Shown piece by piece: positions 25,454 through 38,801 of a stretch of 64,000 bases of DNA. The notes under the pieces are model-generated. The model searched no databases. It was not told the DNA's origin and worked only from the letters and a program-made list of their open reading frames with translations. Positions within the stretch are counted from its first letter, which is position 1, and each line of letters opens with the position of its first letter. This DNA is from Nemopilema nomurai (lineage: Eukaryota > Cnidaria > Scyphozoa > Rhizostomeae > Rhizostomatidae), in contig ML133379.1 of the NCBI GenBank assembly GCA_003864495.1, forward strand, positions 339,934-403,933, read 5' to 3'. A program made the position numbers and the translations under genes.

Positions 25454-26899
25454 ACCAAATTCGCCAATTTTTTCCTCAACCTTGAATGCACACGTATTGT
25501 TTCCCTCTCTCTTCAAATTCTTTCCTTAACATTTTTGTCTTGTTTCACTACAAAGACGATAAAGTGCCATCGCCCTGGGTTGTTCTAATCAACTAAAACC
25601 GAAAGGGGAAACGAAGATAAGATATATCTACAGTCTCGTGCTTTTGAGAACTGGTGCTCGCATGTTTGACAAGGCAAGAAGTGTTCCGTTCCCATTCTGA
25701 ACCACAAATAATTAACGACACAGGCAGCACAAAATAAATGTTTTCATCAGGTTTTGATTGAATCTGAATAACAGGTTTTCAACTTTTTTCATACTTCAGT
25801 CCCACCCTACATATCAGTGATTGAATTTTGTTCTTACTTGTTGGCCAGAGCTGAATCACTCTCAGATCTAAAAGCAAACTGAGTCTACCTTTCCCAGAGA
25901 AAAACATGGGGCAAATTCACCTCTCATATGTTGCCCATAAATTTGGATCAGTCTACCACCTAAACTAGAAACTGCACATCTACCATCAAACATCAATAGT
26001 TTCAAAAATAAGATCAGAGATGAAGTGTTTTATGATCTACAAAGTCAGGAGGATAGCCCCAACATATTTTATGGAAAGCCCAAATTCAGCCAAGGAAAAT
26101 GTTCTAGCTAGCATTTTCAAGAATAACTTTTTCCAAGTTTTTGATACAATGCCCATTTTCAGCAAATTCTTTTTAAACACTCCTGGAGGGACCATCATGT
26201 GAGCCCGATGTATTGACCTTTTCAATGCTTTTCCTGCTATCTTTACCATAAAATAGCCAAGTCTAGAAATCGGCATTGACCCAAAATTGCAAGGCCAACA
26301 TGTTAACATACAAACTCGTGTACATCATATCAAAATCAGTTAATTTGCCTTGTTGAAAAATATTTACGAAAACCTTCATACCCTTTTTTACAGTGAAGAA
26401 ATGTTATAAGATCAAAATGACAATGTCCACTGCTCAAAATGAGTGCTACTTTCTAAATTTCAAAATAATTATGCATTACGGTCTATTTCCTCAGCATATT
26501 GTCAGCTTTTTCGGAATCAGCTTCATTTGGCCTACTCGAAGTTTGTAATGACAGATCATGTCTGGAATCAAGACTTGTGCTTCCTCAATCCGAATTTCAA
26601 CTTGGTTTTTCGTGATTTCAACCATTTTCGAAAAGTTTGTGCAGTTTGTTCAGCAGGCCACTGTTTGGGGGTCTCAAAAACTGCCATCAAACATAATTTC
26701 GAAGTATGGTGAGGGAGGGAACTAATCTTGTTGAACGGGGAATATAGGCATTTCCCAACAACACAACACGATGTGCAGAATTTCATTCAAAGGTGTCCCC
26801 TGTACCACTCAAAAGTAATATAAATGAAGACATTAATACATAGTGAGTTTTATTTCGATACTTTGAATAATCTGTCTGCGTTGATTCAATGACTTTGTG
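25454..26899. other. H2B-H1 spacer before repeat 3
   Basis: AT-rich non-coding DNA, almost identical to 36464-37906. ORFs at 26020-26202 and 26037-26309 recur in that copy only because the DNA was recently duplicated, and they have no recognisable domain. Confidence 0.65.
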
Positions 26900-27107
26900 C
26901 CAATTAATGTTGGCAAAGAAGCACAACATCGACGGCCATGTTGGCCTGAGCAGTCAGCGGTCACGTGGACTTTTGGCGCCTAGTTGCAAAATGATTTTGA
27001 ATCGTTGACCAAAAGTGAAGGAGGGCATCCAGTTTTGTGTCGCAGTTGCGAAGAACTTTACGTTAGATTGTCGAACCATTTGCTCATTTCCGAAAAAAGC
27101 CATCGTT
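26900..27107 (+). promoter_or_regulatory. H1 promoter block, repeat 3
   Basis: CCAAT at 26900-26904, CACGTG at 26962-26967 and TTTTGGCGCC at 26971-26980, the same arrangement as repeat 1. Confidence 0.65.
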
Positions 27108-27737
27108 ATGGATTCATCTGCGGCGTCACCCAAGAAGGCCAAAAAGGCAGCAGCACCCAAGAAGCCGGCTGCTCATCCTGCATACAAGGACATGATCGCG
27201 GAGGCAATCAGAACCTGAAGGAAAGAAACGGCTCGTCGAGGCAGAAGATTGCCAAGTATTTGGAGGCTAATTACAAAGGCCTTGGTGGTGAAAGCGCTTT
27301 GAAGAGAAACCTGAAGGCTTCCTTGAAGAAACTTGTCGCATCGGGCTCACTCGTGCAGACGAAGGGGGTGGGAGCTTCGGGGTCGTTCAAGCTACCTGTC
27401 GCCGCGAAGAAAGCAGCAGCAGAAAAGAAGCCGGTCGCAGCAAAGAAAGTGTGAAAAAGCCAGCAGCACAGGCTAAGAAGAGTACGCAGGCTAAAAAGGC
27501 CAGTACCAGCTCAGTGAAGAAGAGTCCCGCGAAAAAGAAGGCAACGACAGCGAAGAAAGCAACTGGTGCTAGCAAGTCCCCAAGAAGCCCAAAGCTAAAG
27601 TAGCCAAGAAACCAAAGGCTGCTGCAAGCAAGAAGGCTTCGGTGGCAGGAAAGAGCAAACCGAAAAAGGCTGCAGCTAAGAAGACGGCAAAGTCACCTGC
27701 TGCAAAGAAATCCAAGGCCAGCAAGTCGAAGAACTGA
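27108..27737 (+). pseudogene. Linker histone H1, frameshifted copy (repeat 3)
   Basis: Three single-base deletions relative to the intact H1: AATCAGAACCTG for AATCAGAAGCCTG (about 27212), AAAGAAAGTGTG for AAAGAAAGCTGTG (about 27449), and one C lost from the CCCCC run at about 27577. The net loss is 3 bases, so the C-terminal frame is recovered, but about 120 codons are out of frame and stops intervene (TGA at 27216-27218 and 27452-27454). The globular domain is interrupted at AEAIR. It is non-functional as read. Sequencing error is a serious alternative because two of the three losses fall in runs or repeats. Confidence 0.88.
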
Positions 27738-27792
27738 GGGCTCAGATCTCCAGACATGTTCGTCTTAGTGCGCCATCCTGTCCATGCAAAAC

Positions 27793-27808
27793 AGCTTTTT
27801 TAAAAGCT
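27793..27808 (+). promoter_or_regulatory. Histone 3' stem-loop, H1 repeat 3
   Basis: AGCTTTTTTAAAAGCT, 55 bases after the stop. A-U-closed class. Confidence 0.9.
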
Positions 27809-29449
27809 ACCAAATAGTTGGATATCTTGTCTTGACAAGCCTTGTTGGCTGCATCGATCACTCAAATTTTGAATGGCTTGTTTGCTTTCTGCATAGACCA
27901 AGAGAACATTAAAATGAGAATACCTATATCTAATATGGATAGTATCAATACAAGAGTGGTTCAAAGGTTTCCATCTAAGATACTTTGTTGAAAGGCGTGA
28001 GATGGCTGGGTAGAGTTTAGGAAAAAATTATTAATTCTTTAGAAACGTAACAGAAGCAAAATAAGTATTGAAAAAGAAGCAATTTGAGACTTTCAGTACA
28101 TACTTTCTGATCTTCATTGAGAAGTAAAGAAATGGCTTGACAAGTACTTTTTCACTTGCCATATGGCACAGTTGTGTAAATTTCAAAGTTTGTTTTCAAA
28201 AGAAGTCTCGATCTCTTACTTTTTGGGATAAACTTTTAAAACATTTGGTGTTGTGTTGACGTTAATCAAATTTTACAGGTAGTATTCCCTCACTGCGAAT
28301 GGATTTGATTTGATTTGTATCACTGTTTTTGAAATTTGTACAAAAAATTGTAAAAGAAACTCCTACTACTGTGATTGAACAAGAAAGGTACAAAGTTTCT
28401 GTTATGATTTGGTGTTGCTAGGAGAGAATACAAAGTAAAGGAGGCACTTAATCCTTCATTTCTAGAATCAACAGGTAATCATTTCACTGTATTTTGGTGT
28501 TGCCTGATGAAAATCAAAGTTTAATTATTTAATTTCTATATAATAAGCAGTGTTTGACTTTATTATGATATTTTCTTTCTTTTCAGAACAAGCTTTTAAG
28601 TAATTTACAACTTTTGCTGCTGTTTTAATGCAAAACAAATTTGAGACCTACATTCCCAAAACACAAACAGTTTTGATTTGATCTTGATCAAAGTTTTGAA
28701 ATTCCATGAAAAATTTGTAAAAATGTTTATTTTCCCATTTTTCTATTACCAGCCTTTCAAAGATTGACTTTAGTTTGGTGTTCTTATGATAAAACAAATT
28801 TCTAATGCTGTACTGCCATAAAAACAAGCAGGTTTAGACTTGCTTTAGACCAGAGTTATGGAGTTTTATACAGAGTTGTAACAGGGTTTTGTTTTTCATT
28901 ATTCAAAATTAGTTTCAACTTATTTACCAGATTTATGGGCAGTAAGAACTCAATGCTAAAAAAGAAACAGCTTTTAACTTGATTTGAACCACAAAATGTG
29001 TGAATTTCACCGCAGAGTGTGAAGGGAGTTTTCAATTCCATCATTCTCAAATCAATTTTCAAACAATTTAATATATAAGCATATGTGAAGAAGCTATTTT
29101 TTGAAGTTCTGGCTCAAATAAGTTCTTATTGTAAAAGTACCTTGATTAATTTCAGGGTATAAAGGTTGTTATTCCTAGGATTCCTTACTTTAAGAGTTTT
29201 AGGATTTACCATGAAGAGATGCATTCAACACTGTTTTAACTTTCGCCAATGTAATTAATGACGCAGTTACCAATTCTAAGCTCAGAATCTCAAAAGAACA
29301 TTGGCTATTGCATATGATTTGTAAGTACAGGCTAGCCAGATTGGGGACACTAATGCTATGGTGGGATTTGGAACTAAAGATGTTTCAAAAACAGTGATCC
29401 AGTTGGTGTAAGTTCTACTTCGAATGGATTCCAATAACTTTTTTATAAA
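27809..29449. other. H1-H3 convergent spacer, repeat 3 (class B), left of the LTR element
   Basis: Non-coding and different from the class A spacer of repeats 1, 2 and 5, though degenerate spacer-repeat units are still recognisable at about 28180-29060 (TTTGGTGTTGCCTGATGAAA, AAAACAAGCAGG). The partner is 38802-40424 in repeat 4. Spacer sequence resumes after the LTR element at 30653-30878. Confidence 0.65.
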
Positions 29450-29453
29450 ATCA

Positions 29454-29807
29454 TGTAACGTTTAATGTTAGTCGGGTTCTTCTTATGATGGTGAAGAGAC
29501 AGTTCGACGCGATGGGGCTAGGCCAATGGCCTAAGCCCCGAATAAGTATGACACGAGAGAGACTCTATTCTGATGTTGTCTTTATTCGTTCAACAGCAAG
29601 ACTAACGCTAAAGTGAACAACGCACACACATAACATGAACGGAAGGTAATTAAGATCACAATACAAAAGGCACAATACATGTTGACAGACAAACACATTG
29701 CCATTAGAAAGGCGTTAACTGACACAACAGGACTCAACAGCACATGTGACTATAACACGCAACTGAGATATTACAAAACATATCACACACTAAAGCCAAC
29801 CGTTACA
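29454..29807 (-). repeat. LTR (3' LTR in element orientation)
   Basis: 354 bp. By eye I find no difference from 30295-30648. Minus-strand AATAAA is at 29581-29586. Confidence 0.88.
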
Positions 29808-30294
29808 TCATCCCCTCTCTACAAAAAGTAAATACGTTAAAATGAACATTTCTAGAAACAGACGACTAAAAATAAAAGGTCCAAAGAGTCATTAAGGCCC
29901 GGAGGCATAAACCGGCAAGCAAAGGTAGTGCCTACAACATCACTTGGTGTTCCCAGCTTCAAAACAGCATCTTTGAAAATAAACGTCTAATTGGGAGGAT
30001 CCTCCGTCCTCCTGCTGCAACCCTTCATGGCCAGCACCCACTTCCTATGTTACAAAAATAATGGCGTCGTCTGATTTCCCTTGAATGTCATTGTTGCGTA
30101 TTATTTTCTCCGATAAGTGATGTCAGCAACAGTGGTCTTGAGCCCAACTTTAATTAATAATCAGCCAAATTGAAAAGATCGTTAGTTTGAAGCAAAAGAC
30201 AGACCTCTCTCTTCACCACCGCGAATGAAACAACTTATTACTCTGCTTCCGACGTCCATCCCTCTCTTCACCACCATCCCTCTCTGTCACCAAA

Positions 30295-30648
30295 TGTAAC
30301 GTTTAATGTTAGTCGGGTTCTTCTTATGATGGTGAAGAGACAGTTCGACGCGATGGGGCTAGGCCAATGGCCTAAGCCCCGAATAAGTATGACACGAGAG
30401 AGACTCTATTCTGATGTTGTCTTTATTCGTTCAACAGCAAGACTAACGCTAAAGTGAACAACGCACACACATAACATGAACGGAAGGTAATTAAGATCAC
30501 AATACAAAAGGCACAATACATGTTGACAGACAAACACATTGCCATTAGAAAGGCGTTAACTGACACAACAGGACTCAACAGCACATGTGACTATAACACG
30601 CAACTGAGATATTACAAAACATATCACACACTAAAGCCAACCGTTACA
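30295..30648 (-). repeat. LTR (5' LTR in element orientation)
   Basis: 354 bp, identical by eye to 29454-29807. A 91-codon ORF at 30520-30795 runs across its edge and is fortuitous. Confidence 0.88.
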
Positions 30649-30878
30649 ATCAGGAATTATTTTAATTTATATTTCAATTGCAGTGATGCTTCTTTTAAAC
30701 ACATGATGTTAAAAAATCCGTATCTCTTTGTTCATTTCATGAAAGGCAATTTTGGATCTGATTTTGAGAACTTTTATGTGGAATTGTTAAAATAAATGTA
30801 GATGTGATTTTTCTTCAGGTATCTTCAATATCGCTGTGTGCAACGGGATAGAGAAACATCGTTTCTGGCGTTCGTGGT

Positions 30879-30894
30879 GGTTTTTAAAAAAACC
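30879..30894 (-). promoter_or_regulatory. Histone 3' stem-loop, H3 repeat 3
   Basis: Minus strand GGTTTTTTTAAAAACC. G-C-closed class. Confidence 0.9.
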
Positions 30895-30940
30895 GTTTGA
30901 AACGAAATCTCATCCGTCAAGATGTGATGGAGTGAGTTGC

Positions 30941-32374
<1,434 letters not shown>

Positions 32375-32440
32375 ATTCATGTTGCTGGTCCTTCCTGTCC
32401 GGCAATCAAGAATCGTCCATATGCAAGCACACAGAAAAAC

Positions 32441-32456
32441 AGCTTTTTTAAAAGCT
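32441..32456 (+). promoter_or_regulatory. Histone 3' stem-loop, H4 repeat 3
   Basis: AGCTTTTTTAAAAGCT followed by ACCAAAAATGCC. A-U-closed class. Confidence 0.9.
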
Positions 32457-35198
32457 ACCAAAAATGCCAAAGTTGCCTGATTTGGGCCTCATAGCTGCAC
32501 ACGATTTTAAAAGGATGTCATTATTTCTGCTTTAAGTTCAGTTGCTACACATTTCATCGATCACAAGTATCGGGGCATTGTGCCAGTAAATTATTAGTCC
32601 AACGTACCTCCCTTCTAGGTGACAGGAAAAGAGCGCCGTTCTAGCCATATAATGTGTCGGTTTTGTTATTAGAAAACTTCCTTTCCAAAATTACTCCATC
32701 GTATCGGTGACAAATTTTGGTCTCATTTGTCAGTTGATCAACAGTCTGTCGTGCATAGTGTTGATGGTGTTTGTACGAAGAAAATAGTTCACCACTTAGC
32801 AGATCATGTTGAAATATATATTGGCTTTTTCGGTTTGAGTTTGTCACTGTTTTTAGTTTGGAGCACTGGGGCTGATGAGCTAGCTCTTTCCCCCTCAAGG
32901 CTCTATAGAGAAATGAAGATGAACACATTTCAAGCCGCTTCAAGAGAAAGTCAGACAATATTCGACTTCTCAGATTGAAAAAGCACCTTTTCACCACAGC
33001 TATTTGATTTGCTTCGAGAGATGTGAATAAAGTTCTTATTCCTATCATTCTAGAACCAAGTTTCTAAAAATTCACCATATTTTTGTGTTTTTGTGAGGAC
33101 AAACAATTTCCTAAAACTAAATTCCGTGAAAGCAATCAATCTAGGACTTGATTTTGATACTTTCCTATCATTTTATAACCAACTTTAAGACAGTTTACCA
33201 TGCGTTGATATTGAATTGATGTATAACAAAGTTGAAATTAGGTCATATCAATAAAAAGGTAGTTTTGACTTGATTCTGATTCCTAGTGTCTAGTAATTTT
33301 CATTGGAAGTTGTAAAGGGAGCTTCTTTTGCTATCATTCCATCTAATCAACCAATACTTTCATCATATGTCCATTGATGTAAAAGAAAGTTAAAACATTG
33401 TAGTTTTACCAAATAACAGGCAGTGTTATTTTTTGTTTGATAACTTTTTGAGGTTTTCATCAAGATTTGCATAGGAAGCTGCTTTTGCTAGAATCATTCC
33501 AGAATCAACAATCAAGCAAATCATCATATAATGGTGTTGTTTGATTTAAAACAAAGTGAAAATACTCCATTTCCATAAAACATGCTGTGTTTTATTCTTG
33601 GCTTTGAGAACTTTTTTGAGATTGTTCATCAAAAGATGTAAAAGAAGATTGCACCTCTATCAATTTTTGAGGGGAAAGTTAAGCACTTCATTATATGATA
33701 GTGTTGTTTGACGTAAAACAAAGTGAAAACATTGTATTCCAATAAAACAAGCAGTGTTTTATTAGCACTTGTTTACTTTGTTTGACTTTCCATCAAATCT
33801 TGTCAAGGAAGCTGTTTTTTATCATTGTAGACTCAATAACCAAGAATTTCTTCATATCTTGGTGCAGTTTGATGTAAAATGATGCAAAAACACTGTATTT
33901 CCATGAAATAAGTAGGGTTATACTTGGGTTTACTTCTACATTCCAGAATCAATAATCAAGCATTTCATTTCATTCATATTAGACAAGTAGCTTTGATTTA
34001 ATTTGGATTCCTAGTGTTGGGTAATTTCCAACAAGAGTTGTAAAGGGAGATTCTTTTCATATCATTTAATAATCATCAATTAAGGTTTCATAATATGCTG
34101 GTGTTCTTTGATGTAAAACAGAGTGAAAACACTGTTTTGCCATGAAACAAGCAGTGTTTGGTTTTTCTTCAAAAATTGTAAAGTAAGTTTTTTGCCATCA
34201 TTTCAGAATCTACAATAAGCCATGTCATCATAGTTTGGTGTTTTCCAATGTATACAAAGTTAAAACACTGTATTCTCATAAAAAAGCAGTTTAATACCTG
34301 GAATTGATAACTTTATTGGGGTTTCCTTAAAAAAGGAAGCTTTTTTGCTATCACTTCATAATCAACAATATAGCATGTAATCACATCTTGATGCGTTTTG
34401 ATGTAAAACAGCATGTAAATATGATAAATTCTCATGAAACTTGAAGTGTTATATTTGGGTTATGGGCTCTGTAGATAAATGCACGTCAAAACATTTCAAG
34501 CCTCTTCAAGAGAAGGTCAGACAAGCGTAAGTTTTTTTTTCTAACTTGCAACGGAAGTTTTTCGCTATCATTTCAGAATCAACAATAAGCCATGTCATCA
34601 TAGTTTTGTGTTTTTCGATGTAAACAAAGTTGAAACACTGTATTCTCATAAAACAATCAGTGTTTTGCTATTACTTCAGAATCAACAATGAAGCAGGAAA
34701 TCACATCTTGATGCGTTTTGATGTAAAACAACATGTAAATATGATCTGTAGATATTTGGATTATAGGCTCTGTAGATAAATGCACGTCGAATCATTTCAA
34801 CCTCTTCAAGAGAAGGTCAGACAAGCTTAATGTTGATGAATTCGACTTCTCAGATTCAAAAAGAGAGAGATCAACTAATCGTGAACGTGTCCGGATAGAG
34901 ATACTTTCATTTGAAACAAACACACTTTCATTTAGTACAAACATCGTCTTCGCTATTTTTCCCATTGAGGGTTCTCGCTCAATATCGACCCCAACATGTC
35001 CAATATGAAGTACATGCAACAACGCATATGTAAATATACAGTCATGTGGAGAAATATATAAATAAATATATCGGCGCAGTTATGAAGGAAAGAAATCTTC
35101 GTAAACCAGTAACTAGGAATTAGGACAAAATTTTTATCAGTAAGAGTAAGTATGTCGTGTGTGTCACAAGAAGGTAAACCAATTTTAGCATCTTTGGT
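32457..35198. other. H4-H2A convergent spacer, repeat 3
   Basis: Non-coding and almost identical to the repeat 2 spacer at an offset of about 11.0 kb. Satellite units lie at about 33160-34800. I see only scattered substitutions and small indels, for example near 32850. Confidence 0.7.
33160..34800. repeat. Diverged ~157-bp tandem spacer repeats (repeat 3, H4-H2A)
   Basis: A direct copy of the repeat 2 array at 22150-23780, unit for unit. Confidence 0.7.
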
Positions 35199-35214
35199 GG
35201 TTTTTAAAAAAACC
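35199..35214 (-). promoter_or_regulatory. Histone 3' stem-loop, H2A repeat 3
   Basis: Minus strand GGTTTTTTTAAAAACC. G-C-closed class. Confidence 0.9.
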
Positions 35215-35258
35215 GTTTTTCAATGCAAAGATAACCAGAGATGGCCAACCGAAGCGAC

Positions 35259-35642
35259 TTATGATTTGGCGGCCTTCGTCTCAGTCTTCTTTGGAAGAAG
35301 CACTGCCTGAATGTTGGGCAAGACACCACCCTGTGCAATGGTGACTCCACTCAGCAACTTGTTCAACTCCTCGTCGTTCCTGATGGCGAGCTGCAAGTGA
35401 CGAGGGATGATTCTTGACTTCTTGTTGTCTCTTGCTGCATTGCCAGCCAACTCCAAGATTTCAGCAGACAGATACTCGAGTACGGCTGCCAAATAGACGG
35501 GAGCCCCAGAGCCAACTCGCTCGGCATAGTTGCCCTTCCTCAACAATCGGTGGATACGTCCGACTGGAAACTGTAATCCAGCTCTGGATGTCCTAGATCT
35601 CGCCTTAGCCTTGGCTTTTCCACCTTTTCCACGTCCAGACAT
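35259..35642 (-). CDS. Histone H2A, repeat 3
   Basis: 127 residues, identical protein to the repeat 1 and 2 H2A, start at 35642, stop TAA. Confidence 0.98.
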   Translation of the reverse strand: MSGRGKGGKAKAKARSRTSRAGLQFPVGRIHRLLRKGNYAERVGSGAPVYLAAVLEYLSAEILELAGNAARDNKKSRIIPRHLQLAIRNDEELNKLLSGVTIAQGGVLPNIQAVLLPKKTETKAAKS

Positions 35643-35979
35643 GATTTCTATAATAACAGATTTTCTAATCGAGTTGACTTGACTGCTAAAGTGCAAGGGA
35701 ACGATTGCTAGTAGTACCCGCCAAAAGCAAGATTTCAAAAGCGGCATTCATTCGAAACGCGCCAATCGTCGCCTGCTCGAGTCGGCCATTTCGACGAACC
35801 AGGCGAAGACAGCCAATCGGCTGCGACCCTGGTCGGTCACGCGGTCTTCGGGCTCATTCTCGATGGCAAGGCGAGCTGGACTCGAATAAAGCAAGCGTGC
35901 CTTGGCGCCAAACCATCAAACCGAACTTGCTTGTCTCGAATCGAGAGTTGAGTGAATTTTTAAGAGAAAAGTCGCAAAC
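35643..35979. promoter_or_regulatory. Divergent H2A/H2B promoter, repeat 3
   Basis: CCCGCCAAAA at 35717-35726 and TTGGCGCCAA at 35902-35911, with both CCAAT boxes retained between them. Confidence 0.7.
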
Positions 35980-36386
<407 letters not shown>

Positions 36387-36447
36387 ACTACCTGACCTGC
36401 CCTGGAGAGTTTGCTTCATTCTGCTCTCAAACGGTCGACAAAAAAAC

Positions 36448-36463
36448 AGCTTTTTTAAAAGCT
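36448..36463 (+). promoter_or_regulatory. Histone 3' stem-loop, H2B repeat 3
   Basis: AGCTTTTTTAAAAGCT, intact although the preceding reading frame is broken. A-U-closed class. Confidence 0.9.
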
Positions 36464-37906
36464 ACCAAATTCGCCAATTTTTTCCTCAACCTTGAATGCA
36501 CACGTATTGTTTCCCTCTCTCTTCAAATTCTTTCCTTAACATTTTTGTCTTGTTTCACTACAAAGACGATAAAGTGCCATCGCCCTGGGTTGTTCTAATC
36601 AACTAAAACCGAAAGGGGAAACGAAGATAAGATATATCTACAGTCTCGTGCTTTTGAGAACTGGTGCTCGCATGTTTGACAAGGCAAGAAGTGTTCCGTT
36701 CCCATTCTGAACCACAAATAATTAACGACACAGGCAGCACAAAATAAATGTTTTCATCAGGTTTTGATTGAATCTGAATAACAGTTTTCAACTTTTTTCA
36801 TACTTCAGTCCCACCCTACATATCAGTGATTGAATTTTGTTCTTACTTGTTGGCCAGAGCTGAATCACTCTCAGATCTAAAAGCAAACTGAGTCTACCTT
36901 TCCCAGAGAAAAACATGGGGCAAATTCACCTCTCATATGTTGCCCATAAATTTGGATCAGTCTACCACCTAAACTAGAAACTGCACATCTACCATCAAAC
37001 ATCAATAGTTTCAAAAATAAGATCAGAGATGAAGTGTTTTATGATCTACAAAGTCAGGAGGATAGCCCCAACATATTTTATGGAAAGCCCAAATTCAGCC
37101 AAGGAAAATGTTCTAGCTAGCATTTTCAAGAATAACTTTTTCCAAGTTTTTGATACAATGCCCATTTTCAGCAAATTCTTTTTAAACACTCCTGGAGGGA
37201 CCATCATGTGAGCCCGATGTATTGACCTTTTCAATGCTTTTCCTGCTATCTTTACCATAAAATAGCCAAGTCTAGAAATCGGCATTGACCCAAAATTGCA
37301 AGGCCAACATGTTAACATACAAACTCGTGTACATCATATCAAAATCAGTTAATTTGCCTTGTTGAAAAATATTTACGAAAACCTTCATACCTTTTTTACA
37401 GTGAAGAAATGTTATAAGATCAAAATGACAATGTCCACTGCTCAAAATGAGTGCTACTTTCTAAATTTCAAAATAATTATGCATTACGGTCTATTTCCTC
37501 AGCATATTGTCAGCTTTTTCGGAATCAGCTTCATTTGGCCTACTCGAAGTTTGTAATGACAGATCATGTCTGGAATCAAGACTTGTGCTTCCTCAATCCG
37601 AATTTCAACTTGGTTTTTCGTGATTTCAACCATTTTCGAAAAGTTTGTGCAGTTTGTTCAGCAGGCCACTGTTTGGGGGTCTCAAAAACTGCCATCAAAC
37701 ATAATTTCGAAGTATGGTGAGGAGGGAACTAATCTTGTTGAACGGGGAATATAGGCATTTCCCAACAACACAACACGATGTGCAGAATTTCATTCAAAGG
37801 TGTCCCCTGTACCACTCAAAAGTAATATAAATGAAGACATTAATACATAGTGAGTTTTATTTCGATACTTTGAATAATCTGTCTGCGTTGATTCAATGAC
37901 TTTGTG
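36464..37906. other. H2B-H1 spacer before repeat 4
   Basis: A near copy of 25454-26899 with a rising number of single-base losses, for example ACAGTTTTC for ACAGGTTTTC (about 36782) and GAGGAGGGA for GAGGGAGGGA (about 37720). No genes. Confidence 0.65.
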
Positions 37907-38113
37907 CCAATTAATGTTGGCAAAGAAGCACAACATCGACGGCCATGTTGGCCTGAGCAGTCAGCGGTCACGTGGACTTTTGCGCCTAGTTGCAAAATGA
38001 TTTTGAATCGTTGACCAAAAGTGAAGGAGGGCATCCAGTTTTGTGTCGCAGTTGCGAAGAACTTTACGTTAGATTGTCGAACCATTTGCTCATTTCCGAA
38101 AAAAGCCATCGTT
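37907..38113 (+). promoter_or_regulatory. H1 promoter block, repeat 4 (damaged)
   Basis: CCAAT at 37907-37911 and CACGTG at 37969-37974 are kept, but the E2F-like element reads CTTTTGCGCC (about 37977-37986), one G short of the TTTTGGCGCC in other repeats. Confidence 0.55.
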
Positions 38114-38732
38114 ATGGATTCATCTGCGGCGTCACCAAGAAGGCCAAAAAGGCAGCAGCACCCAAGAAGCCGGCTGCTCATCCTGCATACAAGGACATGA
38201 TCGCGGAGGCAATCAGAAGCCTGAAGGAAAGAAACGGCTCGTCGAGGCAGAAGATTGCCAAGTATTTGGAGGCTAATTACAAAGGCCTTGGTGTGAAAGC
38301 GCTTTGAAGAAACCTGAAGGCTTCCTTGAAGAAACTTGTCGCATCGGGCTCACTCGTGCAGACGAAGGGGGGGGAGCTTCGGGGTCGTTCAAGCTACCTG
38401 TCGCCGCGAAGAAAGCAGCAGCAAAAGAAGCCGGTCGCAGCAAAGAAAGTTGTGAAAAGCCAGCAGCACAGGCTAAGAAGATACGCAGGCTAAAAAGGTA
38501 GTACCAGCTCAGTGAAGAAGAGTCCCGCGAAAAAGAAGGCAACGACAGCGAAGAAAGCAACTGGTGCTAGCAAGTCCCCAAGAAGCCCAAAGCTAAAGTA
38601 GCCAAGAAACCAAAGGCTGCTGCAAGCAAGAAGCTTCGGGCAGGAAAGAGCAAACCGAAAAAGGCTGCAGCTAAGAAGACGGCAAAGTCACCTGCTGCAA
38701 AGAAATCCAAGGCCAGCAAGTCGAAGAACTGA
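38114..38732 (+). pseudogene. Linker histone H1, multiply frameshifted copy (repeat 4)
   Basis: 619 bp against 633 in the intact gene, with at least ten small losses. Examples are GGTGTGAAAGCG (about 38290), the shortened GGGGGG run at about 38370, GCAGCAAAAGAAG (about 38420), AAGATACGC (about 38479) and AAGCTTCGGGCAGG (about 38631). No frame reads through. The order of motifs (SPKK-like start, winged helix, Lys/Ala tail) is still obvious in pieces. Most losses are one base in a homopolymer. Confidence 0.88.
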
Positions 38733-38785
38733 GGGCTCAGATCTCAGACATGTTCGTCTTAGTGCGCATCCTGTCCATGCAAAAC

Positions 38786-38801
38786 AGCTTTTTTAAAAGC
38801 T
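38786..38801 (+). promoter_or_regulatory. Histone 3' stem-loop, H1 repeat 4
   Basis: AGCTTTTTTAAAAGCT is unchanged despite heavy indels around it. Confidence 0.88.

Larger units (their letters stand above)
29454..30648 (-). mobile_element. Non-autonomous LTR retrotransposon (TRIM-like)
   Basis: Two 354-bp LTRs flank a 487-bp internal region with no ORF. The LTRs start TGTAACG and end CGTTACA. The flanking ATCA (29450-29453 and 30649-30652) is a 4-bp target duplication, and the empty site TATAAAATCAGGAATT is seen in repeat 4 at about 40425. On the minus strand the first LTR is followed by TTTGGTGACAGAGAGGG, a plausible tRNA primer site starting TGGT. The purine tract AGAGAGGGGATGA abuts the other LTR, and AATAAA lies within the LTR. 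Together these set the orientation. Its size and lack of genes fit a terminal-repeat retrotransposon in miniature mobilised in trans. Confidence 0.88.

Noticed and set aside
26020..26309. Small ORFs conserved between 26.0 kb and 37.0 kb
   Set aside because: The DNA is a recent duplicate, so conservation is uninformative. Overlapping ORFs on both strands and no domains.
30520..30795. 91-codon ORF at the end of the LTR element
   Set aside because: It starts within the LTR and runs into host spacer. A second LTR copy contains the same start without the continuation.
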